Notes: generated by a model not told the origin, from the letters alone. Shown: positions 9,549-19,815, counted from the stretch's first letter. The stretch: DNA of 64,000 nt from Marinobacter litoralis (GCF_016427555.1 NZ_JAELVS010000001.1:62001-126000); one strand, 5' to 3'. Numbers and translations: made by a program.

Positions 9549-10133
9549 ATGCTGGCAGACATTCTGATTACCATTCTGATGATTGCATCCACCTTTTATA
9601 TGTCGGTGGTGCTGCTTAGATTTCTTCTGCAACTGGCGCGGGCCGATTTTTACAACCCGATTTCCCAGTTCGTCGTAAAAGCAACGAACCCGCCGTTACG
9701 GCCGCTGCGCAGAATCATCCCGGGCTGGGGCGGCATTGATGGTGCCGCACTGGTGCTGGCTGTCCTGATCCAATCAATCACCTTCTTTTTGATGCTGCTG
9801 ATTTACAACGCAGGCGTGCCCGCACTCAACCCGCTCACCTTGCTGGTGTGGGGCACGCTGAATGTTCTTAGCCTGATCGTGAAAATTTACTTCTGGTCGG
9901 TCATCGCAGTGGTGGTGGTGAGTTGGATTGCGCCCCAAAGTGGGCACCCGGCCATCCAACTGGTGGCTCAGATCACCGAGCCGGTCATGCGCCCGGTCCG
10001 GAACATCATGCCATCCATGGGTGGTCTCGATTTGTCGCCGATTATCGTGTTCCTGATACTGAACGTGCTGGACGTGGTGCTTAATCACATGAAAATCGCG
10101 GCAGGAATGGGCTTTCTCGGTGCCGGAATGTAA
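9549..10133 (+). CDS. yggT: YggT family membrane protein
   Basis: A 194-residue inner-membrane protein with two copies of the YggT repeat, each with membrane segments and the conserved NP/P(L/V)R motif: FYNPISQFVVKATNPPLRPLR in the first half and HPAIQLVAQITEPVMRPVR in the second. The family has been linked to osmotic tolerance and membrane-protein organisation, but its biochemical role is not settled. It is the last gene of the yggS-proC operon, with a strong terminator after it. Confidence 0.9.
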   Translation: MLADILITILMIASTFYMSVVLLRFLLQLARADFYNPISQFVVKATNPPLRPLRRIIPGWGGIDGAALVLAVLIQSITFFLMLLIYNAGVPALNPLTLLVWGTLNVLSLIVKIYFWSVIAVVVVSWIAPQSGHPAIQLVAQITEPVMRPVRNIMPSMGGLDLSPIIVFLILNVLDVVLNHMKIAAGMGFLGAGM

Positions 10134-10187
10134 CCCGCCTCACAAATATACATATCGTTACATAATACCAAAACATTAAACATCTCA

Positions 10188-10228
10188 AGGCCGGCCTATC
10201 AACTCATTGATACGCCGGCTTTTTTCTT
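10188..10228 (+). terminator. Terminator of the yggS-proC-yggT operon
   Basis: GCCGGC (10190-10195) and TATCAA (10197-10202) pair with TTGATA (10207-10212) and GCCGGC (10214-10219) around loop CTCA, with one C/C mismatch, followed by T6CT4. Confidence 0.85.
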
Positions 10229-10357
10229 TTGTCATTTCATGCCAACGACCCTTATCTGTTAAACGATGCCGTATTAAGAATGGATAATCAGGCTATGATT
10301 GTCGACATTTAATTTGGGACCATCCAACTCCCGAACGTCGCGCTAAAGGATTACTTC

Positions 10358-12322
10358 ATGAGCCAGCAGGGAACACTGTCGCAGCAGGTGGAAGCCTACC
10401 ACGACTGGAAGAAAAATCTGATTCGCCAGATTGGCCGATACCGGTTGTGGCTGCAGGACAACAACCTGTTTTCAGAAGACATCAGCACCCGCATCCGGCA
10501 CGGCTTGGAGCTTCTGATTGAAGATGAGCTTACCATCGCATTCGTCGGCGAATATTCCCGTGGTAAAACCGAACTGATTAACGCGCTGTTTTTTGCCAGT
10601 TACGGCCAGCGGATGCTGCCTTCTGAAGCAGGCCGCACCACCATGTGCCCCACCGAGCTGTTCTTCGACCGGACCAGCAACGAGAGCTATCTCATGCTGC
10701 TTCCGATTGAAACCCGCACCGGCGAGCTATCCTTGCAGCAACAACGCAAGCGCCCTGAAAACTGGATTCGGCACGAACTGGCTGAAGATAACCCGAAGGT
10801 CATGCGCGAAGTGCTATCCGAAGTTGCCCGGGTGAAAAGCGTCTCGATCGGCGATGCCCGTAAACTCGGATTTGATGAAGACATGCTGGAAGCCGACCCC
10901 CGGGTTTCGGGCAACGTACTGGTACCCGCCTGGCGCAATGCGCAGATCAGCATTCGCCATCCTCTGTTCGAGCGCGGCTTGCGTATTCTCGACACCCCGG
11001 GGCTGAATGCGCTGGGGTCAGAACCCGAACTGACCATGAGCATGCTGCCACGTGCGCATGCGGTGATTTTTGTGCTGGGTGCCGACACTGGCGTCACCGC
11101 CAGCGACATGGCAATCTGGAAAGAGCACATCAACACCGACCACGCCGACCATCGCGCCGGCCGCTTTGCCGTGCTGAACAAAATCGATGTGCTCTGGGAC
11201 GACATTCAAGGCGACAACCATACGAATGATTCCATTGAGCGCGTGCGTACCTACACCGCCGACCACCTCGGCATGAAGCAACGCGATGTCCTCCCTCTCT
11301 CTGCCAAACAGGGCTTGCTGGCACGCGTGCGCAACGATCCCGAACTGTTTGGTCGCTCGAATCTTGGGTTACTGGAAAAGCTGATTGTCCAGCGCATCCT
11401 GACTCACAAGGAACAGCTGATTACTCAGCACCTCATTAGTGACTTGCTGGGCATGCTGCAAAACAGCCAGGCTGCAATGCAGTACCGGCTCAATTCACTG
11501 GAAGAAGAGCATGCGGCCTGCACTGGCCCTGCACTGGACAAACCGGCCCTGGCCCGGCTCGCAGAAGGGGCTCAGAAAGACTATGACTTCTACTATAAAA
11601 AACTGATCACTCTGCGCTCATCGCGCCGCCTTATGGATTCGCAAGGCGAGATCCTGAACAACCTGGTCAGCGAAAAACGCTTTGAAGCCCACGCCGACAA
11701 AGTGCGCGAGATTATGGTGAAAAGCTGGTCCACGGCCGGCATGGTTCGCGCCATGGATCACTTTTTCGAATTGCTGGAAATTGATCTGAGCAACCTGCTC
11801 ACCGAAGGCCAGTTGGCGGAGAAAATGGTGGCGTCGATTTATCGGCGTTACAACGAAGATTCGCGCTCCCGTCACCTGGAACCCATTCCATTGAGAGCCG
11901 GGCGTCATGTGATTGCCATCCGGGAGTTGCGCAAAAAAGCACGTCGTTTCCGTATCAGCCCCAAGAACCTGATGTCCGAGCAGTCGTTACTGATTCGCCG
12001 TTTTTTCAATGTGATGGTCAGCGAAGCCCGGACCCTGCACGGCAGGGCCAGGTCCGACATTGAGCGCTGGCCCCGCGAGGCGCTGCTGCCCATTATCCAG
12101 TACTCGATGGAACAAAAGCAGTTGCTGGAGCATCAAATCAGCAGACTTCGGGACCTGGTACGAAACGACCGCGACAGCCGCGCCGAGCGAGAGCGTCTGC
12201 AGCATTCCATCGCCGATCTGCGCAAACAACTGGAGCTGGCCGACAACATGGTGCGCCATATTCGCAAGCCCGCCCCGACTTTGCTTCAACAGAAAGTCGT
12301 CAATATTTTCGGTTCTGCCTGA
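10358..12322 (+). CDS. Dynamin-like bacterial GTPase
   Basis: A 654-residue GTPase of the dynamin superfamily. The G domain has the P-loop GEYSRGKT at about 64-71, the switch II motif DTPGLNALG near 212 and NKIDVLWDD near 274, so all key nucleotide-binding motifs are intact. The second half is almost all helical, with heptad-like runs near 470-560 and 585-645 (for example [19 protein letters not shown]), as expected of a stalk. No clear membrane segment is visible. Bacterial dynamin-like proteins often come as tandem pairs; this one is single, between the YggT terminator and metX. Its target membrane and role are unknown. Confidence 0.85.
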   Translation: MSQQGTLSQQVEAYHDWKKNLIRQIGRYRLWLQDNNLFSEDISTRIRHGLELLIEDELTIAFVGEYSRGKTELINALFFASYGQRMLPSEAGRTTMCPTELFFDRTSNESYLMLLPIETRTGELSLQQQRKRPENWIRHELAEDNPKVMREVLSEVARVKSVSIGDARKLGFDEDMLEADPRVSGNVLVPAWRNAQISIRHPLFERGLRILDTPGLNALGSEPELTMSMLPRAHAVIFVLGADTGVTASDMAIWKEHINTDHADHRAGRFAVLNKIDVLWDDIQGDNHTNDSIERVRTYTADHLGMKQRDVLPLSAKQGLLARVRNDPELFGRSNLGLLEKLIVQRILTHKEQLITQHLISDLLGMLQNSQAAMQYRLNSLEEEHAACTGPALDKPALARLAEGAQKDYDFYYKKLITLRSSRRLMDSQGEILNNLVSEKRFEAHADKVREIMVKSWSTAGMVRAMDHFFELLEIDLSNLLTEGQLAEKMVASIYRRYNEDSRSRHLEPIPLRAGRHVIAIRELRKKARRFRISPKNLMSEQSLLIRRFFNVMVSEARTLHGRARSDIERWPREALLPIIQYSMEQKQLLEHQISRLRDLVRNDRDSRAERERLQHSIADLRKQLELADNMVRHIRKPAPTLLQQKVVNIFGSA

Positions 12323-12328
12323 CCTACG

Positions 12329-12364
12329 GGTTGCTGCCACCGCCACATGCCGGTTGCAGCAACC
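12329..12364 (+). repeat. Inverted repeat in the metX leader
   Basis: GGTTGCTGC at 12329-12337 pairs perfectly with GCAGCAACC at 12356-12364 around an 18-base loop. No T-run follows, so it is a poor terminator. It lies between the GTPase gene and metX and could be an mRNA structure in the metX leader or a processing site. Confidence 0.5.
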
Positions 12365-12461
12365 ACCCCCCGCCTTTAAACTGCCCTATCGGCGCCAGCT
12401 TCTGCGCCACCTCAGGCTATGGCCTGACTCAAGTGGACTGGATCAGGATATCAACACGCTC

Positions 12462-13610
12462 ATGCCCGACTCCCTGCCTACGGATTCCGTGGGCCTCGTT
12501 AGCCCGCAAACCCTTCATTTCGACACCCCCATCGAATTGGCCTGCGGCCAGTCTTTGGACAGTTATGATCTGGTTGTGGAAACCTACGGCACCTTAAATG
12601 CCGAAGCCAGCAACGCGGTTCTTATTTGCCATGCCCTTAGCGGTCACCACCACGCCGCGGGTTATCATTCCTACGACGATAGAAAACCCGGATGGTGGGA
12701 CAGCTGCATTGGCCCGGGCAAACCCATCGACACCAACCGCTTTTTTGTGGTTTGCCTGAACAACCTCGGTGGTTGCCACGGCAGCAGCGGCCCCAACTCA
12801 ATCAACCCGGCCACGGGCAAGCTTTACGGCCCGGACTTTCCGGTCATCACCGTTGCCGACTGGGTAAAGAGCCAGGCTCGTCTGGCCGACCGTCTCGGCA
12901 TCCAGCAGTGGGCCGCAGTGGTTGGCGGTTCGCTCGGCGGTATGCAGGCGCTGCAGTGGAGCCTGGATTATCCTGATCGCTTGCGGCACGCGGTGATCAT
13001 CGCCTCCACGCCCCGGTTAACGGCGCAGAATATTGCCTTTAACGAAGTGGCGCGTCAGGCCATCACCTCAGACACCGAATTCCATGAGGGCCGGTATGAC
13101 GAAGCCAGCACTTTACCGCGGCGTGGCCTGATGCTGGCCCGCATGGTCGGGCACATCACCTATCTGTCGGATGCCGCCATGGGCGAGAAGTTTGGCCGTG
13201 AACTCCGGGAGGAAGCGTTCAAATTCGGATACGACGCCGAGTTTCAGGTTGAAAGCTATCTGCGTTATCAGGGCGAACGCTTCTCCGAAACTTTCGACGC
13301 GAACACGTACCTGCTGATGACCCGGGCTCTGGATTATTTCGACCCGGCCTACGAATTTGGCGGCGACCTGTCGAAAGCGCTGGCACCTGCCCGGTGCGAA
13401 TACCTGGTTCTGTCCTTCAGCACCGACTGGCGTTTCTCCCCTGCCCGCTCTGAAGAAATGGTGAATGCCATGATTTCCGCTCGCAAAAAAGTCAGCTACG
13501 CCGAAATCGATGCGCCCTGGGGCCACGATGCGTTCCTGATCCCGACCCCCCGATACACCAACGCGTTCACTGCGTACATGGACCGGGTAGCTCGGGAGGT
13601 GGGCGCATGA
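12462..13610 (+). CDS. metX: Homoserine O-acyltransferase MetX
   Basis: A 382-residue alpha/beta hydrolase-fold enzyme that activates homoserine for methionine synthesis. The nucleophile serine lies in [14 protein letters not shown]; Asp in FSTDWRFSP and His in WGHDAFLIP complete the triad. [14 protein letters not shown] and [14 protein letters not shown] are family blocks. Many proteobacterial MetX proteins use succinyl-CoA rather than acetyl-CoA; the donor cannot be settled by eye. The ATG at 12462 gives the normal length; an open frame running back into the GTPase gene is not conserved. Its last four bases overlap metW. Confidence 0.93.
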   Translation: MPDSLPTDSVGLVSPQTLHFDTPIELACGQSLDSYDLVVETYGTLNAEASNAVLICHALSGHHHAAGYHSYDDRKPGWWDSCIGPGKPIDTNRFFVVCLNNLGGCHGSSGPNSINPATGKLYGPDFPVITVADWVKSQARLADRLGIQQWAAVVGGSLGGMQALQWSLDYPDRLRHAVIIASTPRLTAQNIAFNEVARQAITSDTEFHEGRYDEASTLPRRGLMLARMVGHITYLSDAAMGEKFGRELREEAFKFGYDAEFQVESYLRYQGERFSETFDANTYLLMTRALDYFDPAYEFGGDLSKALAPARCEYLVLSFSTDWRFSPARSEEMVNAMISARKKVSYAEIDAPWGHDAFLIPTPRYTNAFTAYMDRVAREVGA

Positions 13611-14209
13611 GGGCCGATCTTGAAATTATTCAACAGTGGGTTGAGCCCGGCCACCACGTGCTCGACCTCGGTTGTGGTGATGGCACCCTGTTGCATTACT
13701 TACAGCAAGAACGCAACGCCACCGGCTTCGGCCTGGAGATCAACCCGGACCACATCACTACGTGCATGGGCAAAGGGGTGTCGGTGATCGAACAGAACCT
13801 GGACACTCAGGGTCTGGATAACTTTCGCGACGGCATGTTCGATATTGTGCTGATGACCCAGGCCCTACAAGCTGTTCGCCGGCCCGACAAAGTGATCGAT
13901 GAAATGCTGCGGCTTGGCCGTGAAGGCATCGTCACCTTCCCCAACTTTGCCCACTGGCGCCTGCGCTGGGGCTTGGCTCTGAGCGGCCGTATGCCCGAAT
14001 CAGACGCTTTGCCGTATAAATGGTACAACACCCCTAACATCCGCCTGTGCACCTTCAAGGATTTTGAAGCCTTGTGCCGGCAGAAAGGGATAAAGATCAA
14101 AAGCCGCCGAGTTGTAGACGGCCAACATCAGAACAGCTGGCTGGCCCGTGCGTGGCCGAACCTGCTGGGCGAGATTGCGATTTACCGAATCACACGGGAG
14201 AACACCTGA
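13607..14209 (+). CDS. metW: Methionine biosynthesis protein MetW
   Basis: A 200-residue class I methyltransferase-fold protein. The SAM-binding block [15 protein letters not shown] is near the start, and [21 protein letters not shown] and [20 protein letters not shown] are MetW family blocks. MetW is found almost always beside metX and is needed with it for full homoserine acylation in related bacteria, but its own reaction is not firmly known. It overlaps metX by ATGA, and its stop overlaps the next start by one base (TGATG), so translation is tightly coupled. Confidence 0.93.
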   Translation: MRADLEIIQQWVEPGHHVLDLGCGDGTLLHYLQQERNATGFGLEINPDHITTCMGKGVSVIEQNLDTQGLDNFRDGMFDIVLMTQALQAVRRPDKVIDEMLRLGREGIVTFPNFAHWRLRWGLALSGRMPESDALPYKWYNTPNIRLCTFKDFEALCRQKGIKIKSRRVVDGQHQNSWLARAWPNLLGEIAIYRITRENT

Positions 14210-14658
14210 TGACCATTCGTTCTGTCACCCACTTGGTAGCGTTAACCTTTGGGTTGCTGTTGATGGCAAGTCAAAGCCACGGCGGCGAAAAAAACTTCGG
14301 TGATTACCAAATCCACTGGAGCGTTTTTCCCAGCACCATGCTGACCCCGGACGTCGCCAAAGCCAACAACCTGCAGCGCAGCAAAAGCATCGGCGTGGTG
14401 AACATCTCTATCATGACCGATAACGAGCACGGCCAGCCTCAACCGGTAGGCGGTCAGGTTGAAGGCCAGGTTGCCAATGACATTCAACAGGTCAGGTTTC
14501 TGGCGTTCCGGAGGATTCAGGAAGGCGATGCGGTTTACTTCATTGCCCAATACCAATATCGCCCGGCCGAATTAATGACCTTCAACATCACCGCACGACC
14601 AACAGGCCACCCGCAAGACCTGAAGGTACGCTTCGCCCACGCATTGTTTAACGACTGA
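14209..14658 (+). CDS. DUF4426 exported protein
   Basis: A 149-residue exported protein with a signal peptide of about 24 residues (ALTFGLLLMASQSHG). It then reads GEKNFGDYQIHWSVFPSTML, with VANDIQQVRFLAFRRIQEGDAVYFIAQYQY later, the pattern of DUF4426. It is periplasmic or secreted with no known activity. The start ATG overlaps the metW stop, which fixes the start; a longer in-frame opening inside metW was discarded. It is commonly kept between metW and rdgB in Pseudomonas-like genomes, so it is a lineage-core gene. Confidence 0.8.
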   Translation: MTIRSVTHLVALTFGLLLMASQSHGGEKNFGDYQIHWSVFPSTMLTPDVAKANNLQRSKSIGVVNISIMTDNEHGQPQPVGGQVEGQVANDIQQVRFLAFRRIQEGDAVYFIAQYQYRPAELMTFNITARPTGHPQDLKVRFAHALFND

Positions 14659-14661
14659 ACC

Positions 14662-15261
14662 ATGTCTCAAAAACTCGTTATTGCCAGTAACAACAAAGGC
14701 AAAATTGCCGAACTGACCGATCTGCTCGGGCCCTTGGGGTTAACGCCGATTGCTCAAGGCGAACTGGGCGTCGGAGAAGCAGAAGAACCGGCCGTTACCT
14801 TTGTTGAAAACGCCATTTTGAAAGCCCGGCACGCCGCTCGCGAAACCGGTTTGCCAGCTCTGGCAGACGACAGTGGCTTAGCGGTCGATGCCCTTGGCGG
14901 CCAACCAGGGGTGCGCTCTGCACGCTATGCCGGCGCCGAAGCAACGGATGCAGACAATGTAGCCGCGTTGTTAGCGGCACTGAAGGACGTGCCCGAGCAG
15001 GAACGCAGCGCCCAGTTCCATTGCGTGCTGGTTTATCTGCGCCATGCGGATGATCCCACTCCGATTATTTGCCATGGCCGCTGGCCGGGGCGGATTCTGC
15101 AAGAGCCTGCGGGTGACGGCGGTTTTGGCTATGATCCGGTGTTCTACGCACCGGAACACCATTGCAGTGCAGCCGAACTGACCCGTGAACAAAAAGGCCG
15201 AATCAGCCATCGCGGGCGCGCTCTGGCGAACCTGCGAGACCAGCTCAAGAGCACCGATTAA
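14662..15261 (+). CDS. rdgB: dITP/XTP pyrophosphatase (RdgB/HAM1)
   Basis: A 199-residue house-cleaning enzyme that hydrolyses dITP, ITP and XTP to monophosphates, keeping deaminated purines out of nucleic acids. Family marks are [18 protein letters not shown] at the start, [32 protein letters not shown] with the metal-binding acids, GGFGYDPVF and the C-terminal ISHRGRAL. It starts three bases after the preceding stop and ends two bases before hemW. Confidence 0.95.
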   Translation: MSQKLVIASNNKGKIAELTDLLGPLGLTPIAQGELGVGEAEEPAVTFVENAILKARHAARETGLPALADDSGLAVDALGGQPGVRSARYAGAEATDADNVAALLAALKDVPEQERSAQFHCVLVYLRHADDPTPIICHGRWPGRILQEPAGDGGFGYDPVFYAPEHHCSAAELTREQKGRISHRGRALANLRDQLKSTD

Positions 15262-15263
15262 AC

Positions 15264-16412
15264 GTGCCCTCTGCCTCTGCTGTTCCGGTCTGCCCGCCGC
15301 TATCGCTGTATATCCACGTGCCTTGGTGCGTGCGCAAGTGCCCGTATTGCGACTTCAACTCTCACGCGGTTCGCGGCGACATTCCGGAAGATGCTTATCT
15401 GACCGCCTTGCTGGAAGATTTAGAGCAGGATTTAAGTTTCGTGCGCGGGCGCCCGATCGAAAGCGTATTCATTGGCGGTGGGACACCATCGCTCATGTCC
15501 AGCGGGTTCTATCAGCGCTTGTTCGAAGGACTTCGCCAGCGCCTGAGCTTCGCGCCCGACGCGGAAATCACCCTCGAAGCCAACCCTGGCACCCTGGAAG
15601 AAGGCCGTTACGAAGGTTTCCGCCAGGCTGGCATTAACCGCCTTTCCATTGGCGTGCAAAGCTTTCATCCGGCACACCTGAAAACACTTGGCCGCATCCA
15701 CGACGCTACAGCAGCCCACCGCGCGATCGAGACCGCGAAAGCGGCCGGGTTCAGCAACTTCAACATAGATTTGATGCACGGTCTGCCAGATCAGACACCG
15801 GAACAAGCCCTGGATGATCTGCGCCAGGCACTGGATCACCAACCCACGCACCTATCCTGGTATCAGCTGACCATTGAGCCCAACACCGAGTTTTTCTCCC
15901 GGCCGCCGGATTTGCCAGACGATGACCGGCTTTGGGAGATCTACCGGCAGGGGGCGGAGTATCTTCGCGCCCATAACTTCGACGATTATGAAGTGTCAGC
16001 CTGGAGCCGGCCGAATCTCGAAAGTCGCCACAACCTGAATTACTGGCAATTTGGCGATTATCTGGCATTAGGGGCTGGTGGGCATGGCAAAGTCAGCCTC
16101 GGTGATGGCCGGATTCTTCGATACTGGAAAACCCGTCAGCCGGAGGCCTATCTGAACCGGATTGGATCACGCACCGCGGGCAGTGAAGACATTGAACTGA
16201 AGGAACGGCCGCTGGAATTCATGATGAATGCTCTGCGGCTCAAACACGGTGTTGGCGAAGATCTGTTCACCGAACGTACAGGTTTACCCCTGAGTCCGGT
16301 TGCGGTACAACTTGAGCAGTTGCGGAAGCAACATCTGCTGGTTCCGGGTCGGATACAAACCACCGAGCAAGGCCAGCGGTATCTCAACAGCTTGTTGGAG
16401 CAGTTTCTCTGA
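15264..16412 (+). CDS. hemW: Radical SAM heme chaperone HemW
   Basis: A 382-residue radical SAM protein related to HemN. The cluster motif CVRKCPYCDFNSH (CX3CX2C) is near residue 21. IGGGTPSL, EANPGTLE, RLSIGVQSF and GLPDQTPEQ follow, then the HemW C-terminal domain. HemW binds and delivers heme rather than making it, which separates it from coproporphyrinogen dehydrogenase HemN. The start is GTG 15264, just after rdgB; no better start is seen. The stop overlaps the next ATG. Confidence 0.93.
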   Translation: MPSASAVPVCPPLSLYIHVPWCVRKCPYCDFNSHAVRGDIPEDAYLTALLEDLEQDLSFVRGRPIESVFIGGGTPSLMSSGFYQRLFEGLRQRLSFAPDAEITLEANPGTLEEGRYEGFRQAGINRLSIGVQSFHPAHLKTLGRIHDATAAHRAIETAKAAGFSNFNIDLMHGLPDQTPEQALDDLRQALDHQPTHLSWYQLTIEPNTEFFSRPPDLPDDDRLWEIYRQGAEYLRAHNFDDYEVSAWSRPNLESRHNLNYWQFGDYLALGAGGHGKVSLGDGRILRYWKTRQPEAYLNRIGSRTAGSEDIELKERPLEFMMNALRLKHGVGEDLFTERTGLPLSPVAVQLEQLRKQHLLVPGRIQTTEQGQRYLNSLLEQFL

Positions 16413-16954
16413 TGGACCAAACCCGGCATCACCCAAAGCGGCCCCTCGGAATGGCCTTGGCGGTTTCGCTGGCACTCAGTGCAGCATTATTCCTTGCACT
16501 GCTGGTGATGAACCAGCCGCTGAAAACCGCTAGTGCACCGCAAGGGATCATCAGCTTCCAACTGGCGGGCACCGCTCAGCACGCTCAAGCCATACTCGCC
16601 AGCTGGCAGCCCGACAATACGACCTGGGCCCGGGCTTCGCTATGGCTGGACTTCGCGTTCATCGCAGCTTACGTGACCCTGTTGCTGCAGCTTACCCGCA
16701 GGTTTTCGGTGGACCGCCCCGGCGTACGCGAACGCATCGTCGCCAAGTGGGTGCGGCTGCTGTTTATAGTGGCCGGTACCAGCGACGTCCTTGAGAACCT
16801 TGCCCTGCTCAACAACTTCAATCCCCCCGATAACAGCCTGAGCATGGCGGCCAGCATCTTTGCGCTGGTCAAGTTCACCGGGTTATTGCTCGGATTGGCG
16901 GGGCTGATCATTCTTCGAGCGGCCCGGCGGCAACCCCTAACCCCGGCTTCGTAG
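16412..16954 (+). CDS. Unknown four-helix membrane protein
   Basis: A 180-residue protein with about four hydrophobic segments (near 13-33, 78-98, 112-132 and 145-165) and a basic, Arg-rich C-terminus. Its start overlaps the hemW stop by one base, so it should be translated with hemW. The third segment region contains VAGTSDVLENLALLNN, which stands out as polar for a membrane protein. I do not recognise the family and assign no function. Confidence 0.7.
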   Translation: MDQTRHHPKRPLGMALAVSLALSAALFLALLVMNQPLKTASAPQGIISFQLAGTAQHAQAILASWQPDNTTWARASLWLDFAFIAAYVTLLLQLTRRFSVDRPGVRERIVAKWVRLLFIVAGTSDVLENLALLNNFNPPDNSLSMAASIFALVKFTGLLLGLAGLIILRAARRQPLTPAS

Positions 16955-16962
16955 CGCCGGGG
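16941..16962. terminator. Hairpin between convergent genes
   Basis: CCCCGGC (16941-16947) pairs with GCCGGGG (16956-16962). It overlaps the stop of the membrane-protein gene and has no T-run, so it is a weak terminator call. Confidence 0.4.
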
Positions 16963-16976
16963 CTTCAGACAGCGGC

Positions 16977-17702
16977 TTAGTTGGTGCGGTGGTAAAGCAA
17001 GTCCCAAACCCCGTGGCCCAACTTCTCGCCACGCTGCTCAAACTTGGTAATCGGACGGTCGTCAGGGCGCGGTGAAAAACCGCCTTGCTCCTGCGCGTTG
17101 GCAAACCCTTGCGACGCGTCCATCACTTCCAGCATGTGCTCGGCGTAGTTTTCCCAATCGGTTGCCAAATGCAGAACTCCGCCAACACGCAATTTATGGC
17201 GTATGCGCTGCACGAATTCCGGCTGCACCAAACGGCGCTTATGGTGCCTCTTTTTGTGCCAGGGATCAGGGAAAAACACCATAACCCGATCCAGAGAGGC
17301 ATCCGGCAGGCACAAATCGATCACGTCGTTGGCATCAATGTTATACACCCGCACGTTTTCTAAACCGCGGTCATCCACTTCTTTGAGCAACGCGCCCACA
17401 CCGGGCAAATGCACTTCCACGCCGATGAAATCCTGCTCTGGCGCGGCCTCGGCCATGTCAGCCAGTGACCGGCCCATGCCGAAACCGATTTCCAGATTCA
17501 GCATACTGTCACGACCAAACACTTCCCGGGGATCGATCACACCGTCTTCCCGGGTCAGCCCGTATTTCGGCCAATTGCGCTCGAAGGCTTTTTTCTGGCC
17601 TTCGGTCATCCGGCCCTGGCGTAACACAAAGCTGCGGATACCGCGGCGAGTGGTAATCGGATTTTCACCTTTGGAATCTTGCGAGTCGTTCTGGTCGGCC
17701 AT
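16977..17702 (-). CDS. trmB: tRNA (guanine-N7)-methyltransferase
   Basis: A 241-residue SAM-dependent enzyme that makes m7G46 in the variable loop of tRNAs. Family blocks are [17 protein letters not shown] (SAM site), [36 protein letters not shown] (the hallmark PDPW/KKRH motif) and [14 protein letters not shown]. The N-terminus [19 protein letters not shown] is also typical. GAGGA precedes the ATG. It is convergent with the membrane-protein gene. Confidence 0.96.
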   Translation of the reverse strand: MADQNDSQDSKGENPITTRRGIRSFVLRQGRMTEGQKKAFERNWPKYGLTREDGVIDPREVFGRDSMLNLEIGFGMGRSLADMAEAAPEQDFIGVEVHLPGVGALLKEVDDRGLENVRVYNIDANDVIDLCLPDASLDRVMVFFPDPWHKKRHHKRRLVQPEFVQRIRHKLRVGGVLHLATDWENYAEHMLEVMDASQGFANAQEQGGFSPRPDDRPITKFEQRGEKLGHGVWDLLYHRTN

Positions 17703-17773
17703 TTGTTGTCCTCAACCGCCACTGCGGATCTGATTGCTGAAATTTACCGGACAGTTTAACAGAGTCCAGGGCA

Positions 17774-19309
17774 TCAGGCGGACACCAAAGCGCCCTGATC
17801 TTGTTGCCGATCCAATTGTCGGTAACCCAGCGCTTCTATCAAGTGGGGTTTGGACACAGTTGCCTGCCCGTCCAGATCCGCCAATGTGCGTGCCACCCGC
17901 AATATACGGTGCAGGGCTCTGGCCGATAACCCCAATCGCTCCATGGCATGGGCCAACAGCTTTTCGCTGGCGGCATCGATGCGGCATGCCTGATCCAGCG
18001 CTTTGCCCGCGAGAGAAGCATTCAAACAGCCCCGCTTGCGCTGAAGGTTTCTGGCGTCCAGTACCCGCGCTCGGACACTGGCACTGCTCTCGCCGGTTTC
18101 TCCATGACGAAGCAGCACTTCCCCCGCCTGAACCGGCACTTCAACGTGCAGATCAAACCGATCCAGCAAGGGGCCGGATATTTTGGATCGATACCGCATG
18201 ACTTGACTGGGGGTACACTGGCATTCGATATTCGGGTGGCCGCTGTAGCCGCATGGGCACGGGTTCATTGCCGCCACCACCTGAAACCTGGCAGGGAAGG
18301 TGACCTGCCGAGCGGCTCGGCTAATGGCGATTTCTCCGGTTTCCATGGGTTCACGGAGCACTTCCAGTACACGCCGCTCGAACTCTGGCAGCTCATCGAG
18401 GAAAAGTACGCCGCGGTGCGCCAAAGAGATTTCACCCGGCCGCGGGCTACTTCCGCCACCAACCAGAGCCACGGCTGATGCGGTGTGATGGGGCGACCGG
18501 AACGGCGGCTGACGCCACCCCCCGGACTGCAGCGGCTGTCCCGCCACCGAGTGCACACTGGCGACTTCCATCGCCGAAGCATCGTCCAGGGCCGGTAAAA
18601 TACCCGGAAGACGACTGGCCAACATGCTTTTACCCGTGCCCGGAGGGCCAAAAAACAGCAAATTGTGACCGCCGGCCGCGGCGACTTCCAAGGCCCGCCG
18701 CGGCACCTGCTGCCCCCGGACATCGGCAAGATCGGCTGCAGCTTCCGCCCCCGCAGCGAGGCGAGCATCCGCTGGCGGTTTTGGTACGGGTACCAATTTC
18801 GCTCGCCCATTCAGATGCTCACACACCGTTAAAATGTGGCTTGCAGCCAACACATCCCCCTGGCTTGCGAGTGCGGCTTCGTCTGCATTGGCTTGTGGTA
18901 TCAGAAGGGAACGTCCGGCTTCTCGGGCCGCCAGCACCGCAGGCAACACGCCTTTTAATGGCCGTAAGGCTCCATCCAGCGAGAGTTCACCCATGAACTC
19001 CAGGGCTTTGAGGCTGTCGGGCGGAATCTGCCCCGATGCGGCCAAAATTCCTAGCGCAATAGGCAGATCAAAGCGACCACCTTCTTTCGGTAAATCGGCA
19101 GGGGCAAGATTGATGGTGATGCGGCGGGCAGGGAATTCGAAGCCGGCATTGAGCAGCGCGCTACGAACACGGTCTTTGCTTTCACGGACACCGGTTTCCG
19201 GCAAGCCTACAATAGAAAGTGCCGGCAAACCGCCCGACAAGTGCACTTCGACGGTAACTTCAGGGGCTGACACGCCAATGCTGGCGCGCGAATGGACAAT
19301 CGCTAACAT
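17774..19309 (-). CDS. comM: YifB/ComM family AAA+ ATPase
   Basis: A 511-residue Mg-chelatase-like AAA+ protein. It has a Lon-protease-like N-terminal domain (1-190, VGLPETGVRESKDRVRSAL and INLAPADLPKEG), then the AAA+ core with Walker A FFGPPGTGKSMLASRLPG and Walker B GVLFLDELPEF. A Cys-rich loop MNPCPCGYSG with CQC and the C-terminal domain follow. In naturally competent bacteria ComM drives branch migration during transformation; elsewhere its role is less clear. Start chosen at ATG 19309, with GGAAGG five bases upstream; the GTG six bases earlier overlaps that site. Confidence 0.93.
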   Translation of the reverse strand: MLAIVHSRASIGVSAPEVTVEVHLSGGLPALSIVGLPETGVRESKDRVRSALLNAGFEFPARRITINLAPADLPKEGGRFDLPIALGILAASGQIPPDSLKALEFMGELSLDGALRPLKGVLPAVLAAREAGRSLLIPQANADEAALASQGDVLAASHILTVCEHLNGRAKLVPVPKPPADARLAAGAEAAADLADVRGQQVPRRALEVAAAGGHNLLFFGPPGTGKSMLASRLPGILPALDDASAMEVASVHSVAGQPLQSGGWRQPPFRSPHHTASAVALVGGGSSPRPGEISLAHRGVLFLDELPEFERRVLEVLREPMETGEIAISRAARQVTFPARFQVVAAMNPCPCGYSGHPNIECQCTPSQVMRYRSKISGPLLDRFDLHVEVPVQAGEVLLRHGETGESSASVRARVLDARNLQRKRGCLNASLAGKALDQACRIDAASEKLLAHAMERLGLSARALHRILRVARTLADLDGQATVSKPHLIEALGYRQLDRQQDQGALVSA

Positions 19310-19371
19310 GATCACCTTCCATGGTGGACTGGTATTGCGCGGGCGCGTCCTGCGCCCGCTTCACAAGCAAA

Positions 19372-19623
19372 TCACGACTGGGCTTTTTGCTCCAGCTCGG
19401 CAACCCGCTTTTCCAAGGCTTCGACTTTCTCACGCGTTTTCATCAATACCGCTTGCTGGCTTTCAAATTCTTCACGGGTCACCAGCTCCAGTTTCGACAG
19501 CACAGACATCACGGTCGCTCTGGCCTGAGTTTCAAAATCTTCCCGGGCAGCCCGCGCCATATCCGGAACAAACTGGCCAAACTGGCCTTGTAGCTGGGCA
19601 AAGAAATCTTGGGGGCCTTTCAT
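19372..19623 (-). CDS. ubiK: Ubiquinone biosynthesis accessory factor UbiK
   Basis: An 83-residue helical protein of the BMFP/YqiC family. The N-terminal half is amphipathic (FFAQLQGQFGQFVPDMARAA) and the C-terminal half is a coiled coil (EFESQQAVLMKTREKVEALE). UbiK binds UbiJ and membrane lipid and supports aerobic ubiquinone assembly. Length and coiled-coil end match the family. GAGG precedes the ATG. It lies 62 bases upstream of comM on the same strand. Confidence 0.9.
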   Translation of the reverse strand: MKGPQDFFAQLQGQFGQFVPDMARAAREDFETQARATVMSVLSKLELVTREEFESQQAVLMKTREKVEALEKRVAELEQKAQS

Positions 19624-19798
19624 GTTTTACCTCGTGGCGTCGATCTTTTCGTTCGGTCTGGACAATTGCCCGTCGAATACTGCGATAGCCGAGAGTGTAT
19701 CACACCGCTGCCCCTGCCATACTGTACCCGCTGGGCCGTATAATAGGCTTCACGCCTTGCCCTCTGTCGGTTCAACCCTGAGTCAGATTGGGGCGCGG

Positions 19799-19815
19799 CG
19801 CCCCGATTTGGTGCA
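19799..19815 (+). promoter_or_regulatory. Candidate NtrC activator site upstream of glnK
   Basis: CGCCCC-N5-GGTGCA resembles the NtrC consensus TGCACC-N5-GGTGCA: the right half is perfect and the left half matches four of six. It lies about 65 bases upstream of the sigma-54 element, a normal enhancer distance. It overlaps a G+C-rich palindrome, which lowers confidence. Confidence 0.4.

Noticed and set aside
12323..12461. SAM-II type riboswitch ahead of metX
   Set aside because: One stem-loop is present, but I could not find the conserved pseudoknot loop sequences, so I list it only as an inverted repeat.
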